A DNA stretch of 64,000 nucleotides from Rhodanobacter sp. FDAARGOS 1247 (GTDB lineage: Bacteria; Pseudomonadota; Gammaproteobacteria; Xanthomonadales; Rhodanobacteraceae), in the NCBI RefSeq assembly GCF_016889805.1, contig NZ_CP069535.1, positions 2,046,001 through 2,110,000 of the forward strand, given 5' to 3'. Below, one piece after another: positions 1 through 9,493 of the stretch (the stretch's first letter is position 1; every line of letters starts with the position of its first letter). The position numbers and the translations under genes were made by a program. The notes beneath the pieces are model-generated. The model did not search any database. It was not told the DNA's origin and was given only the letters and a program-made list of their open reading frames with translations.

Positions 1-2158
1 TGCGCATGACCTCGCCTTCCGGCTCCACGCGGGCCAGCGAACCCTTCTTCACTTCGCCATCGAACACCGCCATTTCATTCATCAGCGTGGGATTGGCGAA
101 AGTGGCGCGCTGCGCGGTCAGGTGGTCGCCGCGATGGGTCGCGTACGAATTGAAGTCCTCTTCCGGCAGGCCCATCCTTGCGAGGTATTCGCCCGCAGCG
201 CTGTTACGCATGATCGCGTTCGACGGCGACAGGTGATCGGTGGTGATGTTGTCGCCAAGCACCGCCAGCGGACGCATGCCAGTGAGCGTGCGCTCACCCG
301 CAAGGGCGCCCTCCCAGTACGGCGGGCAACGGATGTAGGTGCTCTGCGGGCGCCAGTCGTACAACGGCGCGGCGCGGGTGCCGGCGTGGCCGGTGCGCGC
401 GAACATCGGCTCGTAGACCTTGCGGAACTGCTCCGGCTTCACGCTGGAGGAGACGATCGCGTCGATCTCTTCATCCGTGGGCCAGATGTCTTTCAGCGTC
501 ACCGGCTGGCCGTTGGCGTCCAGACCGAGCACGTCCTTCTCTATATCGAAACGGATGGTGCCGGCGATGGCGTACGCGACCACCAGCGGCGGCGAAGCCA
601 GGAAGGCCTGCTTGGCATACGGGTGGATGCGACCATCGAAGTTGCGGTTGCCCGACAGCACGGCAGTCGCGTAAAGATCGCGATCGATGATCTCCTGCTG
701 GATCGCCGGATCGAGCACGCCGGACATGCCGTTGCAGGTGGTGCACGCGAACGCGACGATGCCGAAGCCGAGCTTCTCCAGCTCGGGCAGCAGGTTCGCT
801 TCTTCCAGGTACAACTGCACCGCCTTGGAACCCGGTGCCAGCGAGCTCTTCACCCAGGGCTTGCGCGTGAGTCCGCGCGCATTGGCGTTGCGCGCCAGCA
901 GCGCAGCCGCGATCACGTTGCGCGGGTTGCTGGTGTTGGTGCAGCTGGTGATGGCGGCAATGATCACCGCGCCATCGGGCATCTGGCCCGGTTGTTCTTC
1001 CCACTCGGCAGCGATGCCGCGCGCGGCGAGATCCGATGTCGGCAGGCGCTTGTGCGGGTTGGACGGGCCAGCCATGTTGCGCACCACGGAGGACAGGTCG
1101 AACGTCAGCGTGCGCTCGTACTGGGCATGCAGCAGCGTGTCGGCCCACAGGCCCGCAGCCCTGGCGTAGGTTTCCACCAGCCGGACCTGCTCGTCGCTGC
1201 GGCCGGTGAGGCGCAGGTAGTCGAGGGTCTGCCCGTCGATGAAGAACATCGCCGCGGTGGCACCGTACTCGGGTGCCATGTTGGAGATCGTCGCGCGATC
1301 GCCCAGGGTAAGGCTGGCGGCGCCTTCACCGCGGAATTCCAGGTACGCGCCGACCACCTTCTGCTTGCGCAGGAATTCGGTGAGCTCAAGCACGATGTCG
1401 GTGGCGGTAATGCCGGGCCGGCGCTTGCCGGTGAGCTCCACGCCCACGATGTCGGGCAGGCGCATCCACGAGGCGCGGCCAAGCATCACGCTCTCGGCTT
1501 CCAGGCCGCCGACGCCGACGGCGATCACGCCCAGCGCGTCCACGTGCGGCGTGTGGCTGTCGGTGCCCACGCAGGTGTCCGGATAAGCCACACCGTCCTG
1601 TACCTGCACCACCGGCGACATCTTCTCCAGGTTGATCTGGTGCATGATGCCATTGCCTGGCGGAATCACGTCGACGTTTTCGAACGCCTGCTTGGTCCAG
1701 TCGATGAAGTGGAAGCGGTCTTCGTTGCGGCGATCCTCGATCGCGCGGTTCTTCGTGAACGCGTTCGGGTCGAAGCCGCCGCACTCCACCGCCAGCGAGT
1801 GATCGACGATCAACTGCACCGGCACCACCGGATTCACCTTGGCCGGGTCGCCGCCGCGTTCGGCAATCGCGTCGCGCAGACCGGCCAGGTCCACCAGCGC
1901 CGTCTGGCCAAGGATGTCATGGCACACCACACGCGCCGGGAACCACGGAAAATCACGCTCGCGCTTGCGCTCGATGATCTGCTTCAGCGATTCGACGAGA
2001 ATCGCCGGATCGCAACGACGCACCAGGTTCTCGGCGAACACGCGCGAGGTATAGGGCAGCGCGTCATAGGCGCCCGGCTGGATCGCCTCCACGGCGGCGC
2101 GCGCATCGAAATAGTCCAGCGACGTGCCGGAAAGGGATTGGCGATAGACAGTATTCAT
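1..2158 (-). CDS. acnD: 2-methylcitrate dehydratase AcnD (Fe/S-dependent), 3' end outside window
   Basis: Aconitase-family enzyme of the methylcitrate cycle that dehydrates 2-methylcitrate to 2-methyl-aconitate, normally with isomerase PrpF. The reading frame starts at ATG 2158 (MNTVYRQSLSGTSLDYFDAR, an AcnD-type N-terminus distinct from AcnA) and stays open to base 1. About 719 codons are present, some four fifths of the usual length. The [4Fe-4S] cysteine motifs of the family are visible ([12 protein letters not shown] and a later FACTTCNGMSG). It lies downstream of prpB-prpC on the same strand but is separated from them by terC on the other strand, so it probably needs its own promoter. 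PrpF would be expected just beyond base 1. No strong Shine-Dalgarno is visible. AcnD rather than AcnA: very likely, given sequence and context. Confidence 0.93.
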   Translation of the reverse strand, partial: MNTVYRQSLSGTSLDYFDARAAVEAIQPGAYDALPYTSRVFAENLVRRCDPAILVESLKQIIERKRERDFPWFPARVVCHDILGQTALVDLAGLRDAIAERGGDPAKVNPVVPVQLIVDHSLAVECGGFDPNAFTKNRAIEDRRNEDRFHFIDWTKQAFENVDVIPPGNGIMHQINLEKMSPVVQVQDGVAYPDTCVGTDSHTPHVDALGVIAVGVGGLEAESVMLGRASWMRLPDIVGVELTGKRRPGITATDIVLELTEFLRKQKVVGAYLEFRGEGAASLTLGDRATISNMAPEYGATAAMFFIDGQTLDYLRLTGRSDEQVRLVETYARAAGLWADTLLHAQYERTLTFDLSSVVRNMAGPSNPHKRLPTSDLAARGIAAEWEEQPGQMPDGAVIIAAITSCTNTSNPRNVIAAALLARNANARGLTRKPWVKSSLAPGSKAVQLYLEEANLLPELEKLGFGIVAFACTTCNGMSGVLDPAIQQEIIDRDLYATAVLSGNRNFDGRIHPYAKQAFLASPPLVVAYAIAGTIRFDIEKDVLGLDANGQPVTLKDIWPTDEEIDAIVSSSVKPEQFRKVYEPMFARTGHAGTRAAPLYDWRPQSTYIRCPPYWEGALAGERTLTGMRPLAVLGDNITTDHLSPSNAIMRNSAAGEYLARMGLPEEDFNSYATHRGDHLTAQRATFANPTLMNEMAVFDGEVKKGSLARVEPEGEVMR

Positions 2159-2333
2159 GAATGCTGGGGAACCCTGGAGATAAATACCCGGTTGAACGCA
2201 GGTCGATGCGTTGTCTGCGCTCCCGCCCGACAACGGCTGTTCATGGCAAACCGGTCATGGGGGCAAAGCGGGAGAACTAGATCATTGGACGACAGATTGT
2301 AGCGGGAGCAGGCATTTTCCTTAAGAGCTTGGC

Positions 2334-2363
2334 TTGACTGGTGTGCGCGACGGCATCGACAAT
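2334..2363 (+). promoter_or_regulatory. Candidate sigma-70 promoter of terC
   Basis: TTGACT at 2334-2339 and GACAAT at 2358-2363 with an 18-bp spacer. It lies just upstream of the riboswitch-like leader, the expected position for a promoter driving a regulated leader. Assigned by eye. Confidence 0.45.
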
Positions 2364-2377
2364 GCTCGGACACCTTC

Positions 2378-2491
2378 CCAAAAGGGAGTAGTTCCCGCGG
2401 CAGGCGTTGTCCCGCCCGGTGCGACGATCGTCAACACGAGCGAGGTCTCGCTCCGGTCGTCCAGCAGTTGCCTGCGAACGAGACTTTTGCG
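2378..2491 (+). promoter_or_regulatory. yybP-ykoY family (manganese) riboswitch upstream of terC
   Basis: The leader carries the two hallmark segments of this class: AAAGGGAGTAG near 2381-2391 and GAACGAGACTTTTGC at 2476-2490. Between them are self-complementary stretches, including ACGAGCG with GTCTCGCT and GACGATCG with CGGTCGTC. Known family members sense Mn2+ and control TerC/YoaP/MntP-type genes, and the downstream gene here is a TerC-family protein. The segment ends about 60 nt before the terC start, leaving room for an expression platform. Motifs are seen; ligand specificity comes from the family. Confidence 0.8.
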
Positions 2492-2551
2492 GTGGTCACG
2501 GGCCGCGCGCGTCCGTGGCCACTGCATTGTCCGACGCGCAAGGAAACCTCG

Positions 2552-3241
2552 ATGGATTTCGCTGCTCCCGATTTTCTCTCCGGCCTGCTGGCCATCATCC
2601 TGCTCGACCTCGTGCTGGCCGGCGACAATGCCATCGTCATTGCGATGGCCGCCAGCCGGTTGCCGAAGGAGCTGCAGAAGAAGGCGATTTTCTGGGGCAC
2701 GTTCGGCGCCATCGCGATCCGCTTCGTACTGACCGCCGTGGTCGTCTATCTGCTGAAGCTTCCCGGGCTGATGCTGGTTGGCGGTCTGCTGTTGCTGCCG
2801 ATCGCCTGGAAACTGCTGAACCACGGTGACGACCAGGGCCCGGACATCAAGTCGGGCAACACGTTCTGGGCTGCGCTGCGCACGATCATCGTCGCCGACG
2901 CGCTGATGGGTCTGGACAACGTGCTGGCCATTGCCGGCGCCTCCAAGGGCCACCTGCTGCTGGTCATCCTGGGGCTCCTGATCAGCGTGCCGCTGGTGGT
3001 CTGGGGCTCGACGATGATCCTGAAACTGATCGATCGCTACCCGATCATCATGTACATCGGCGCCGCAGCCATCGCGATCACCGCCGGCCGCATGATCACC
3101 CACGACCACCTGCTGAGCAGCTGGTTCGAGGCGCACGCATGGGTGAAGTACGGCGTCGATGCGCTGGCCGTGATCGGCATCTGCGGCGGAGGCTGGCTGG
3201 TGCACAGGCGCAGGGAACAGGCCAGGTTGGCCAACCACTGA
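2552..3241 (+). CDS. TerC-family integral membrane protein (YjbE-type, putative Mn2+ exporter)
   Basis: A 229-residue, multi-spanning membrane protein. The two family signatures with paired acidic residues are clear: DLVLAGDNAIVIAMA (about residues 19-33) and DALMGLDNVLAIAGAS in the second half, which are the proposed metal-binding parts of the two inverted halves. The start at ATG 2552 follows AAGGA; an upstream in-frame TTG at 2468 lies inside the riboswitch and is rejected. TerC proteins of this branch have been linked to manganese efflux, including metalation of secreted proteins, and the yybP-ykoY leader supports Mn2+ control. It is transcribed against its prp neighbours and is functionally unrelated to them. 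Confidence 0.88.
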   Translation: MDFAAPDFLSGLLAIILLDLVLAGDNAIVIAMAASRLPKELQKKAIFWGTFGAIAIRFVLTAVVVYLLKLPGLMLVGGLLLLPIAWKLLNHGDDQGPDIKSGNTFWAALRTIIVADALMGLDNVLAIAGASKGHLLLVILGLLISVPLVVWGSTMILKLIDRYPIIMYIGAAAIAITAGRMITHDHLLSSWFEAHAWVKYGVDALAVIGICGGGWLVHRRREQARLANH

Positions 3242-3298
3242 ATCGAGGCCCCACCCGGAGCGGACTGAACCGATCCCGTTCCGGGGACACTGGTCGAC

Positions 3299-3332
3299 AC
3301 GGCGAACCCGGGGCCCCGCCCCGATTCGCCGT
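3299..3332. terminator. Hairpin between convergent terC and prpC
   Basis: ACGGCGAA pairs with TTCGCCGT, enclosing a second perfect stem CGGGGC/GCCCCG. It sits in the 98-bp gap between two convergent genes, so it is probably a shared transcription end. There is no long T run. Confidence 0.5.
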
Positions 3333-3339
3333 CACGGGT

Positions 3340-4485
3340 TCAGCGCTTGTCGATCGCCACGTAGGCCTGGTCTTCCGGGCCGGTGTAGTTTGCGCTGGGG
3401 CGGATGATCTTGCCGTCCTGGCGCTGCTCGATCACGTGGGCGCTCCAGCCGGAAGTACGCGAGATCACGAACAGCGGGGTGAACATCGCGGTGGGCACGC
3501 CCATCATGTGGTACGCGCTGGCCGAGAACCAGTCGAGGTTGGGGAACATCTTCTTGACCTCGCCCATCACCTTCTCGATCCGCTCGGACACCTCGAACAG
3601 GGTCGGGTTGCCGCCGTCGGTGCACAGCTTGCGCGAGACTTCCTTGATGATCTCGTTGCGCGGATCGGAGACGGTGTAAACCGGGTGACCGAAGCCGATG
3701 ATGATTTCCTTCTTCTCGACGCGGGCGCGGATGTCGGCCTCGGCATCGTTCGCGTTGCGATAGCGCGCGATGATCTCCATCGCCACCTCGTTGGCGCCGC
3801 CGTGCTTCGGACCGCGCAGCGCGCCGATCGCGCCGGTGATCGCCGAATACATGTCCGAACCGGTACCGGCGATGACGCGGGCGGCAAAGGTGGAGGCGTT
3901 GAACTCGTGCTCGGCGTACAGCACCAGTGACTTGTCCAGCGCCTGCGCATGCAGGTCGCTGGGCTTCCTGCCATGCAGCACATGCAGGAAGTGCGCGGCG
4001 ATCGAGTCGTCGTCGGTCTCGGTCTCGACGCGCTTGCCGTTGTGGCTGAAGTGGTACCAGTACAGCAGCATCGAACCGAAGCTGGCCATCAGGCGGTCGG
4101 CGATGTCGCGTGCGCCGGTGACGTTGTGGTCGTCCTTCTCCGGCAGCACGGTGCCCAGCACCGAACAACCGGTGCGCAGCACGTCCATCGGATGGGTCGA
4201 GGCCGGCAGCAGCTCCATCGCGGCCTTCACCGGCGCAGGCAAGCCGCGCAGGCGCTTCAGTTTGGCCTTGTAGTTCTGCAGTTCGGTCCAGGTCGGCAGC
4301 ACGCCGTGCACCAGCAGGTAGGCCACTTCCTCGAAGCAGCCCTTGGCCGCCAGGTCATGGATGTCGTAGCCGCGGTAATGCAGGTCATTGCCGCTGCGGC
4401 CGACCGTGCACAGCGCGGTGTTGCCGGCGGCGACGCCGGACAGGGCGACGGATTTCTTGGCCTTGGGCAGGACTTGTTCGCTCAT
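3340..4485 (-). CDS. prpC: 2-methylcitrate synthase
   Basis: Condenses propionyl-CoA with oxaloacetate to 2-methylcitrate. At 381 residues it has the short citrate-synthase length typical of PrpC, without the N-terminal domain of large GltA. Family motifs include the active-site region [17 protein letters not shown] and a conserved [12 protein letters not shown] near the C-terminus. The ATG at 4485 is preceded by GGAG seven bases upstream. It follows prpB with a 51-bp gap on the same strand, so the two are probably cotranscribed. A citrate synthase of the GltA kind is the alternative, but length and neighbours favour PrpC. Confidence 0.93.
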   Translation of the reverse strand: MSEQVLPKAKKSVALSGVAAGNTALCTVGRSGNDLHYRGYDIHDLAAKGCFEEVAYLLVHGVLPTWTELQNYKAKLKRLRGLPAPVKAAMELLPASTHPMDVLRTGCSVLGTVLPEKDDHNVTGARDIADRLMASFGSMLLYWYHFSHNGKRVETETDDDSIAAHFLHVLHGRKPSDLHAQALDKSLVLYAEHEFNASTFAARVIAGTGSDMYSAITGAIGALRGPKHGGANEVAMEIIARYRNANDAEADIRARVEKKEIIIGFGHPVYTVSDPRNEIIKEVSRKLCTDGGNPTLFEVSERIEKVMGEVKKMFPNLDWFSASAYHMMGVPTAMFTPLFVISRTSGWSAHVIEQRQDGKIIRPSANYTGPEDQAYVAIDKR

Positions 4486-4536
4486 CGGGTTCTCCAGGGT
4501 GCGTTTTTTTGCTTGGCGTATGCGTTTGCGCAGGGA

Positions 4537-5421
4537 TCAGCCCTGCTTCGAAAACAGCGCGTCGAGCTTGTCCTCATAGGCGTGGTAACCGAGGAAGTCG
4601 TACAGCTCCTCGCGCGTCTGCAAGGTGTCGATGATGTTCTTCTGGGTGCCTTCGCGGCGCACGGTTTCATAGAAGTTGAGCGCCGCCTTGTTCATCGCGC
4701 GATAGGCACCGCAGCAGTACAGCGCGATGTCCACGCCGGCGTCGCGCAGTTCGTCGGTGGTGAAGAACGGGGTGGAACCGAACTCGGTGAGGTTGGCCAG
4801 GATCGGCACCTTCACCGCGGCCTTGAACTTGCGGTAATCCGCCAGCGTCTTCATCGCCTCGGGGAAGATCATGTCGGCACCGGCCTCGACGTAGGCCACC
4901 GCGCGCTCGATCGCCGCGTCGATGCCTTCCACGGCCGCCGCGTCGGTGCGCGCCATGATCACGAAGCCCGCATCGGTGCGCGCATCCACCGCCGCCTTCA
5001 CCCGGTCGACCATCTCGTCCTTCGGCACCACTTCCTTGCCGGGACGATGGCCACAACGCTTCTGGCCGACCTGATCCTCCATGTGCACCGCAGCCACGCC
5101 CACGCGCTCGAACGAGCGGATCGTGCGGGCGATATTGAACGCCCCGCCCCAGCCGGTATCGATGTCGACCAGCAGCGGCAGGCCGGTGGCGTCGACGATG
5201 CGGCGCGCGTCGGTAAGCACATCTTCCATGGTGCTGATGCCGAGGTCCGGCATGCCCAGCGAATTGGCGGCCACGCCGCCGCCGGACAGGTACAGCGCCT
5301 TGTAGCCGACGCGCCTGGCCATCAGGCCGGCGTAGGCGGTGATCGCGCCCATCACCTGAAGTGGCTGTTCGGCGGCAACGGCCGAACGGAAACGTGTACC
5401 GGGGGATGCGGGCTGAGTCAT
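4537..5421 (-). CDS. prpB: 2-methylisocitrate lyase
   Basis: Cleaves 2-methylisocitrate to pyruvate and succinate, the last step of the methylcitrate cycle. The 294-residue protein carries the ICL/PEPM-superfamily features: SGGG at about 46-49, the metal-binding [13 protein letters not shown], and the catalytic loop KRCGHRPGK at 121-129 with the essential Cys123. The start ATG 5421 has GGAGG in front. It is the first gene of the minus-strand prp set. No PrpR-type regulator gene is seen beside it. Confidence 0.95.
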   Translation of the reverse strand: MTQPASPGTRFRSAVAAEQPLQVMGAITAYAGLMARRVGYKALYLSGGGVAANSLGMPDLGISTMEDVLTDARRIVDATGLPLLVDIDTGWGGAFNIARTIRSFERVGVAAVHMEDQVGQKRCGHRPGKEVVPKDEMVDRVKAAVDARTDAGFVIMARTDAAAVEGIDAAIERAVAYVEAGADMIFPEAMKTLADYRKFKAAVKVPILANLTEFGSTPFFTTDELRDAGVDIALYCCGAYRAMNKAALNFYETVRREGTQKNIIDTLQTREELYDFLGYHAYEDKLDALFSKQG

Positions 5422-5583
5422 GTCGCCTCCGTCAAAACGGGCATTTTAGCCCACCGGGGCGTCCCGCCGGGATTGGACCTTCCGACACCCCTGCCATCGC
5501 CTCGAACGGAGGCTGGCGCCGGGCCAGCGGCGAGCCGCAATTTCCTGCGTGACGAATCCGCCGCCGCCCCGTACATTCAACCC

Positions 5584-6897
5584 ATGAGCACATCGACTCC
5601 TCTCGCGAAACGCATCCTGTGGGGCCTGGTGATCGGCGTGGTGGCCGCCGTGGCCACCCTGGGCATCGGCCAACTGCATCCGCCCACCCTGGCCTTGATG
5701 CAGAAGGTCTCCGGTGCGGTGTTCGACCCGTTCGGGCAGATCTTCCTGCGCTTGCTGTTCTTCGTGGTGATCCCGCTGGTGTTCAGCTCGCTGGCCTCCG
5801 GCGTGGCCCAACTGGGCCGACTGGACCGGCTGGGGCCGCTGGCCGGGCGCACTTTTGCGCTGTTCTTCGCCAACATGCTGATCGCCGTGGCGATCGGCCT
5901 GGTGATGATGAACACGGTACAGCCCGGCCATCATCTGGACGAGCAGGCGCGCACCCAGCTGATGCAGGAATACGGCAGCAGCGCGCAGAAGACGATCGAC
6001 ACCAAGGCCGCCCAGCCCAGCATGAGTTTCAGCACGCTGGTGGAGATGTTCATGCCGCGCAACCTGGTCGGCGCGGTGGCCGGCCCCAGCCGCAATGCGC
6101 TGGGCGACGTACTGCCGCTGATCCTGTTCGCGATCCTGGTCGGCGCGGCGGCCACCCAGTTGCGCGAGAAGGAGCGCAAGCGGGTGCAGGTGGCGCTGGA
6201 CACCATCACCGACCTGATGACGAAAATCGTGGGCTTCGCCCTGCAACTGGCGCCCTTCGCGGTACCGGCGATGATCTACAGCGTGATCGTCAAGGTCGGC
6301 GTGGACGTGCTGCTGGCGCTGTCGGTGTTCGTGGTCGGCTGCAGCGTCGCGCTGGCGCTGCACCTGTTCGGCACGATGTCGCTGTGGTTGCGTTTCCTGG
6401 CCAGGCGTTCGCCGCTGGCGTACTTCCGGCAGATCCGCGCCCTGCTGATCACCGCGTTCTCGACCAGTTCCAGCAACGCCTGCCTGCCCGCCTCGCTGGC
6501 GGTGGCGCATGACGAGCTGAAGCTCAACCCCAGCACCGCCGGCTTCGTGCTGCCACTGGGCGCGACCATGAACATGAGCGGCACCGCCCTGTTCGAGGGC
6601 TGTGTGGTGCTGTTCGTGGCGCAGGCGTTCGGCGTGGAACTCAGCCTGAGCCATCAGGCCATCCTGATGCTGCTGTCGGTGCTGAGCGCGGTGGCCGTCG
6701 CCGGCATACCGGGCGGCTCGCTGCCGATGATCGCCGGCCTGCTGGCGACGTTCGGCATCCCGCCGGAAGGCATCGGCATCGTCATCGGGGTGGACCGCAT
6801 CCTGGACATGATGCGCACCACGGTCAACGTGGGCAGCGACATCGTCACCGCCACGGTGGTGGACCAGCAACTGCGCGGGCGACTGGTCGCGCCCTGA
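5584..6897 (+). CDS. Dicarboxylate/amino acid:cation symporter (DAACS family)
   Basis: A 437-residue inner-membrane secondary transporter of the GltP/DctA type, importing acidic amino acids or C4-dicarboxylates with H+ or Na+. The serine-rich hairpin motif TSSSNACLPAS (about 300), the GATMNMSGTALFEG stretch and GVDRILDMMRTTVNV...D near the C-terminus are the family's substrate and cation determinants. It starts at ATG 5584, divergent from prpB with a 162-bp shared upstream region. That region contains no obvious operator. Exact substrate cannot be read from sequence; C4-dicarboxylate uptake would fit next to propionate and TCA genes. Confidence 0.88.
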   Translation: MSTSTPLAKRILWGLVIGVVAAVATLGIGQLHPPTLALMQKVSGAVFDPFGQIFLRLLFFVVIPLVFSSLASGVAQLGRLDRLGPLAGRTFALFFANMLIAVAIGLVMMNTVQPGHHLDEQARTQLMQEYGSSAQKTIDTKAAQPSMSFSTLVEMFMPRNLVGAVAGPSRNALGDVLPLILFAILVGAAATQLREKERKRVQVALDTITDLMTKIVGFALQLAPFAVPAMIYSVIVKVGVDVLLALSVFVVGCSVALALHLFGTMSLWLRFLARRSPLAYFRQIRALLITAFSTSSSNACLPASLAVAHDELKLNPSTAGFVLPLGATMNMSGTALFEGCVVLFVAQAFGVELSLSHQAILMLLSVLSAVAVAGIPGGSLPMIAGLLATFGIPPEGIGIVIGVDRILDMMRTTVNVGSDIVTATVVDQQLRGRLVAP

Positions 6898-6969
6898 GCG
6901 CCCCCCCGGCATGGCCGAAGTGCGGGCTTGAAGCAGGCCCGTCCGGCCACAGATCGGGACAGGACACCT

Positions 6970-7018
6970 GATAGCTCAGGCCAATCGTTGCGATGCCGAT
7001 AATCAATTAGATTTATCG
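6970..7018 (+). promoter_or_regulatory. Probable OxyR-type operator/promoter region of ahpC
   Basis: An A/T-rich patch in GC-rich DNA with spaced GATA/TATC half-sites: GATAG at 6970, CGATAA at 6997-7002 and its perfect complement TTATCG at 7013-7018. Such spaced ATAG/CTAT-like elements upstream of ahpC are typical of OxyR binding in related bacteria. The match is by eye. No oxyR gene is certain in the window. Confidence 0.4.
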
Positions 7019-7071
7019 TGTCCACCCTCGTAGCATCGTCCCCACTGTTCAACCACCACGGGAAAACCAAG

Positions 7072-7635
7072 ATGTCCCTGATCAATACCGAAGTGAAACC
7101 GTTCAAGGCCGACGCACTGAAGGCCGGCAAATTCGTCCAGATCTCCGACGCCGACCTGAAGGGCAAGTGGTCCGTGGTGTTCTTCTACCCGGCCGACTTC
7201 ACCTTCGTCTGCCCGACCGAGCTCGAGGACCTGGCCGACAACTACGCCGAGTTCCAGAAGCTGGGCGTGGAGATCTACTCGGTCTCGACCGACACCCATT
7301 TCGCGCACAAGGCTTGGCACGACACCTCGGACGCCGTGAAGAAGATCAACTACACCATGGTCGGCGATCCGACCGGCACGATCAGCCGCAACTTCGAGGT
7401 GATGATCGAGGAAGCCGGTCTGGCCGATCGCGGCACCTTCGTGATCGACCCGGCGGGCAAGATCCAGATCGTCGAGATCAATGCCGGTGGCATCGGCCGC
7501 GACGCGTCCGAACTGCTGCGCAAGGTCAAGGCTGCCCAGTACGTCGCCGCCCACCCGAACGAGGTCTGCCCGGCCAAGTGGAAGGAAGGCGAGAAGACCC
7601 TGGCGCCGTCGCTGGACCTGGTCGGCAAGATCTGA
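7072..7635 (+). CDS. ahpC: Alkyl hydroperoxide reductase peroxiredoxin subunit AhpC
   Basis: Typical 2-Cys peroxiredoxin of 187 residues, the exact E. coli length. Peroxidatic Cys47 lies in [14 protein letters not shown] and resolving Cys166 in NEVCPAKW. It reduces H2O2, organic hydroperoxides and peroxynitrite in the cytosol and is recycled by AhpF, encoded 181 bp downstream. An in-frame GTG at 7018 would add 18 residues, but [11 protein letters not shown] is the conserved N-terminus. A strong hairpin follows the gene. Confidence 0.97.
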   Translation: MSLINTEVKPFKADALKAGKFVQISDADLKGKWSVVFFYPADFTFVCPTELEDLADNYAEFQKLGVEIYSVSTDTHFAHKAWHDTSDAVKKINYTMVGDPTGTISRNFEVMIEEAGLADRGTFVIDPAGKIQIVEINAGGIGRDASELLRKVKAAQYVAAHPNEVCPAKWKEGEKTLAPSLDLVGKI

Positions 7636-7650
7636 GTCACCGCTGCATCG

Positions 7651-7676
7651 GAACCGGGCGCCACGGCGCCCGGTTC
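7651..7676 (+). terminator. Strong hairpin between ahpC and ahpF
   Basis: GAACCGGGCGCC and GGCGCCCGGTTC form a perfect 12-bp stem with a 2-nt gap, 15 bp after the ahpC stop. No T run follows. It may partly terminate or stabilise ahpC mRNA, so that the peroxiredoxin outnumbers the reductase. Confidence 0.55.
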
Positions 7677-7816
7677 CAACCCGCCTGGATGCTTGTGTCA
7701 GCGGCTTGCGCCCGGCACCGCTCCCCGCCCTGCCGCCCTCCCCTCCGGCGCAGGCTGCTGTCACAAGCCTCTTCCCTCCCCACGATCCCCACGCATCCAT
7801 CACTGGAGTGGTAACC

Positions 7817-9415
7817 ATGCTCGACGAAACCCTCAAGACCCAGTTGCAGGCCTATCTGGAAAAGCTGGTGCAGCCGATCGAGCTGGTCGCCGCGCTGGAC
7901 GACAGCGCCAAGTCGCAGGAACTGGACGAACTGCTGCAGCAGATTGCCGCGCTATCGGACAAGATCAGCCTGCGCCGCGACGACAGCGAGGCGCGCAAGC
8001 CGTCGTTCGCGATCAACCGCGTCGGCACCGACATCGGCGTGCGTTTCGCCGGCCTGCCGATGGGTCATGAATTCACCTCGCTGGTGCTGGCCCTGCTGCA
8101 GGTCGGCGGCCATCCGTCCAAGGCGGCCGCCGATACGATCGAGCAGGTGCGCAACCTCGATGGCGACTTCAAGTTCGAAACCTATTTTTCGCTGTCCTGC
8201 CAGAACTGCCCCGACGTGGTGCAGGCGCTGAACCTGATGAGCGTGCTCAACCCGCGCATCCGGCACGTGGCGATCGACGGCGCGCTGTACCAGGACGAGG
8301 TGGAAAAGCGCCAGGTGATGTCGGTGCCCACCGTGTTCCTCAACGGCGAAGTGTTCGACCAGGGCCGCATGAGCCTGGAGCAGATCGTGGCCAGGCTCGA
8401 CACCGGCTCCAGCGCCCGCGAAGCGGAGAAGATCAAGGCCAGGGACGCGTTCGACGTGCTCGTGGTCGGCGGCGGCCCGGCCGGCGCGGCGGCGGCGATC
8501 TATGCCGCGCGCAAGGGCATCCGCACCGGCGTGGCGGCCGAGCGCTTCGGCGGCCAGGTGCTGGACACCATGGCGATCGAGAACTTCATCTCGGTGCCCT
8601 ATACCGAAGGCCCGAAGCTCGCCGCCGCGCTGGAGCAACACGTGCACGAATACGACGTGGACGTGATGAACCTGCAGCGCGCCGAGAAGCTGGTGCCAGC
8701 CAGCGACGCCACCGGTGGCCTGGTTGAAATCGAACTGGCCAACGGCGCCACGCTGAAGGCGAAGACGGTGATCCTCTCGACCGGCGCCCGCTGGCGGCAG
8801 ATGGGCGTGCCCGGCGAAGACGAATACCGCAACAAGGGCGTGGCCTACTGCCCGCATTGCGACGGTCCGCTGTTCAAGGGCAAGCGCGTGGCGGTGATCG
8901 GCGGCGGCAACTCCGGCGTCGAGGCGGCGATCGACCTGGCCGGCATCGTGGCCCACGTCACCCTGATCGAATTCGACGGCAAACTGCGCGCCGACGAAGT
9001 CCTGCAGCGCAAGCTGCGCAGCCTGCCCAACGTCGACATCATCGTCAGCGCGCTGAGCACCGAGGTGCTGGGCGATGGCCAGCGGGTCAGCGCACTGGTC
9101 TATCGGGACCGTGCCAGCGAGCAGATGCACACGCTGGAACTGGAAGGCATCTTCGTGCAGATCGGCCTGCTGCCGAACACCGAATGGCTGAAGGGCACGC
9201 TGGAACTGTCCCCGCGCGGCGAGATCGTGATCGACGAACGCGGCCAGACCTCCCTGCCCGGCGTGTTCGCCGCCGGCGACGCCACCACAGTGCCGTACAA
9301 GCAGATCGTGATCGCGATGGGTGCCGGCTCCACGGCAGCGCTGAGCGCCTTTGATCACCTGATCCGCAGCCCGCTGGTGGTCACGGAAGACCGCAAGGAA
9401 GCGGTCGCCGCCTGA
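7817..9415 (+). CDS. ahpF: Alkyl hydroperoxide reductase flavoprotein subunit AhpF
   Basis: NAD(P)H-dependent FAD disulfide reductase that re-reduces AhpC. The 532-residue chain shows the AhpF layout: an N-terminal tandem thioredoxin-like domain with redox motif SCQNCPDVV (about 130), an FAD-binding [10 protein letters not shown] after residue 210, a second redox pair in [10 protein letters not shown], an NAD-binding [10 protein letters not shown], and the C-terminal FAD motif GVFAAGDAT. The start is ATG 7817; earlier in-frame codons run back into ahpC. It forms a two-gene unit with ahpC. Confidence 0.97.
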   Translation: MLDETLKTQLQAYLEKLVQPIELVAALDDSAKSQELDELLQQIAALSDKISLRRDDSEARKPSFAINRVGTDIGVRFAGLPMGHEFTSLVLALLQVGGHPSKAAADTIEQVRNLDGDFKFETYFSLSCQNCPDVVQALNLMSVLNPRIRHVAIDGALYQDEVEKRQVMSVPTVFLNGEVFDQGRMSLEQIVARLDTGSSAREAEKIKARDAFDVLVVGGGPAGAAAAIYAARKGIRTGVAAERFGGQVLDTMAIENFISVPYTEGPKLAAALEQHVHEYDVDVMNLQRAEKLVPASDATGGLVEIELANGATLKAKTVILSTGARWRQMGVPGEDEYRNKGVAYCPHCDGPLFKGKRVAVIGGGNSGVEAAIDLAGIVAHVTLIEFDGKLRADEVLQRKLRSLPNVDIIVSALSTEVLGDGQRVSALVYRDRASEQMHTLELEGIFVQIGLLPNTEWLKGTLELSPRGEIVIDERGQTSLPGVFAAGDATTVPYKQIVIAMGAGSTAALSAFDHLIRSPLVVTEDRKEAVAA

Positions 9416-9469
9416 TCGAATTGAACGGATCGAAGTGAACGGGATGACTCGCGGTCCCGCTCACCGCTT

Positions 9470-9493
9470 CGCCGGGCGGGCCGTGGCCCGGCG
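9470..9493. terminator. Hairpin between convergent ahpF and prpE
   Basis: CGCCGGGC pairs with GCCCGGCG across an 8-nt loop, directly before the end of prpE in a 78-bp convergent gap. Probable shared terminator; no T run. Confidence 0.45.

Noticed and set aside
2210..2234. GTTGTC...GACAAC repeat upstream of acnD
   Set aside because: Arms of only 6 bp with a 13-bp spacer; not distinguishable from chance.
122..2302. 726-codon plus-strand open frame
   Set aside because: Antisense shadow of acnD; His/Arg/Val-rich with no family motifs, as expected opposite a GC-rich gene.
5446..6912. 488-codon minus-strand frame opposite the symporter
   Set aside because: Shadow frame, Arg/Gln/His-rich, no membrane or domain pattern, while the plus strand is a clear DAACS transporter.
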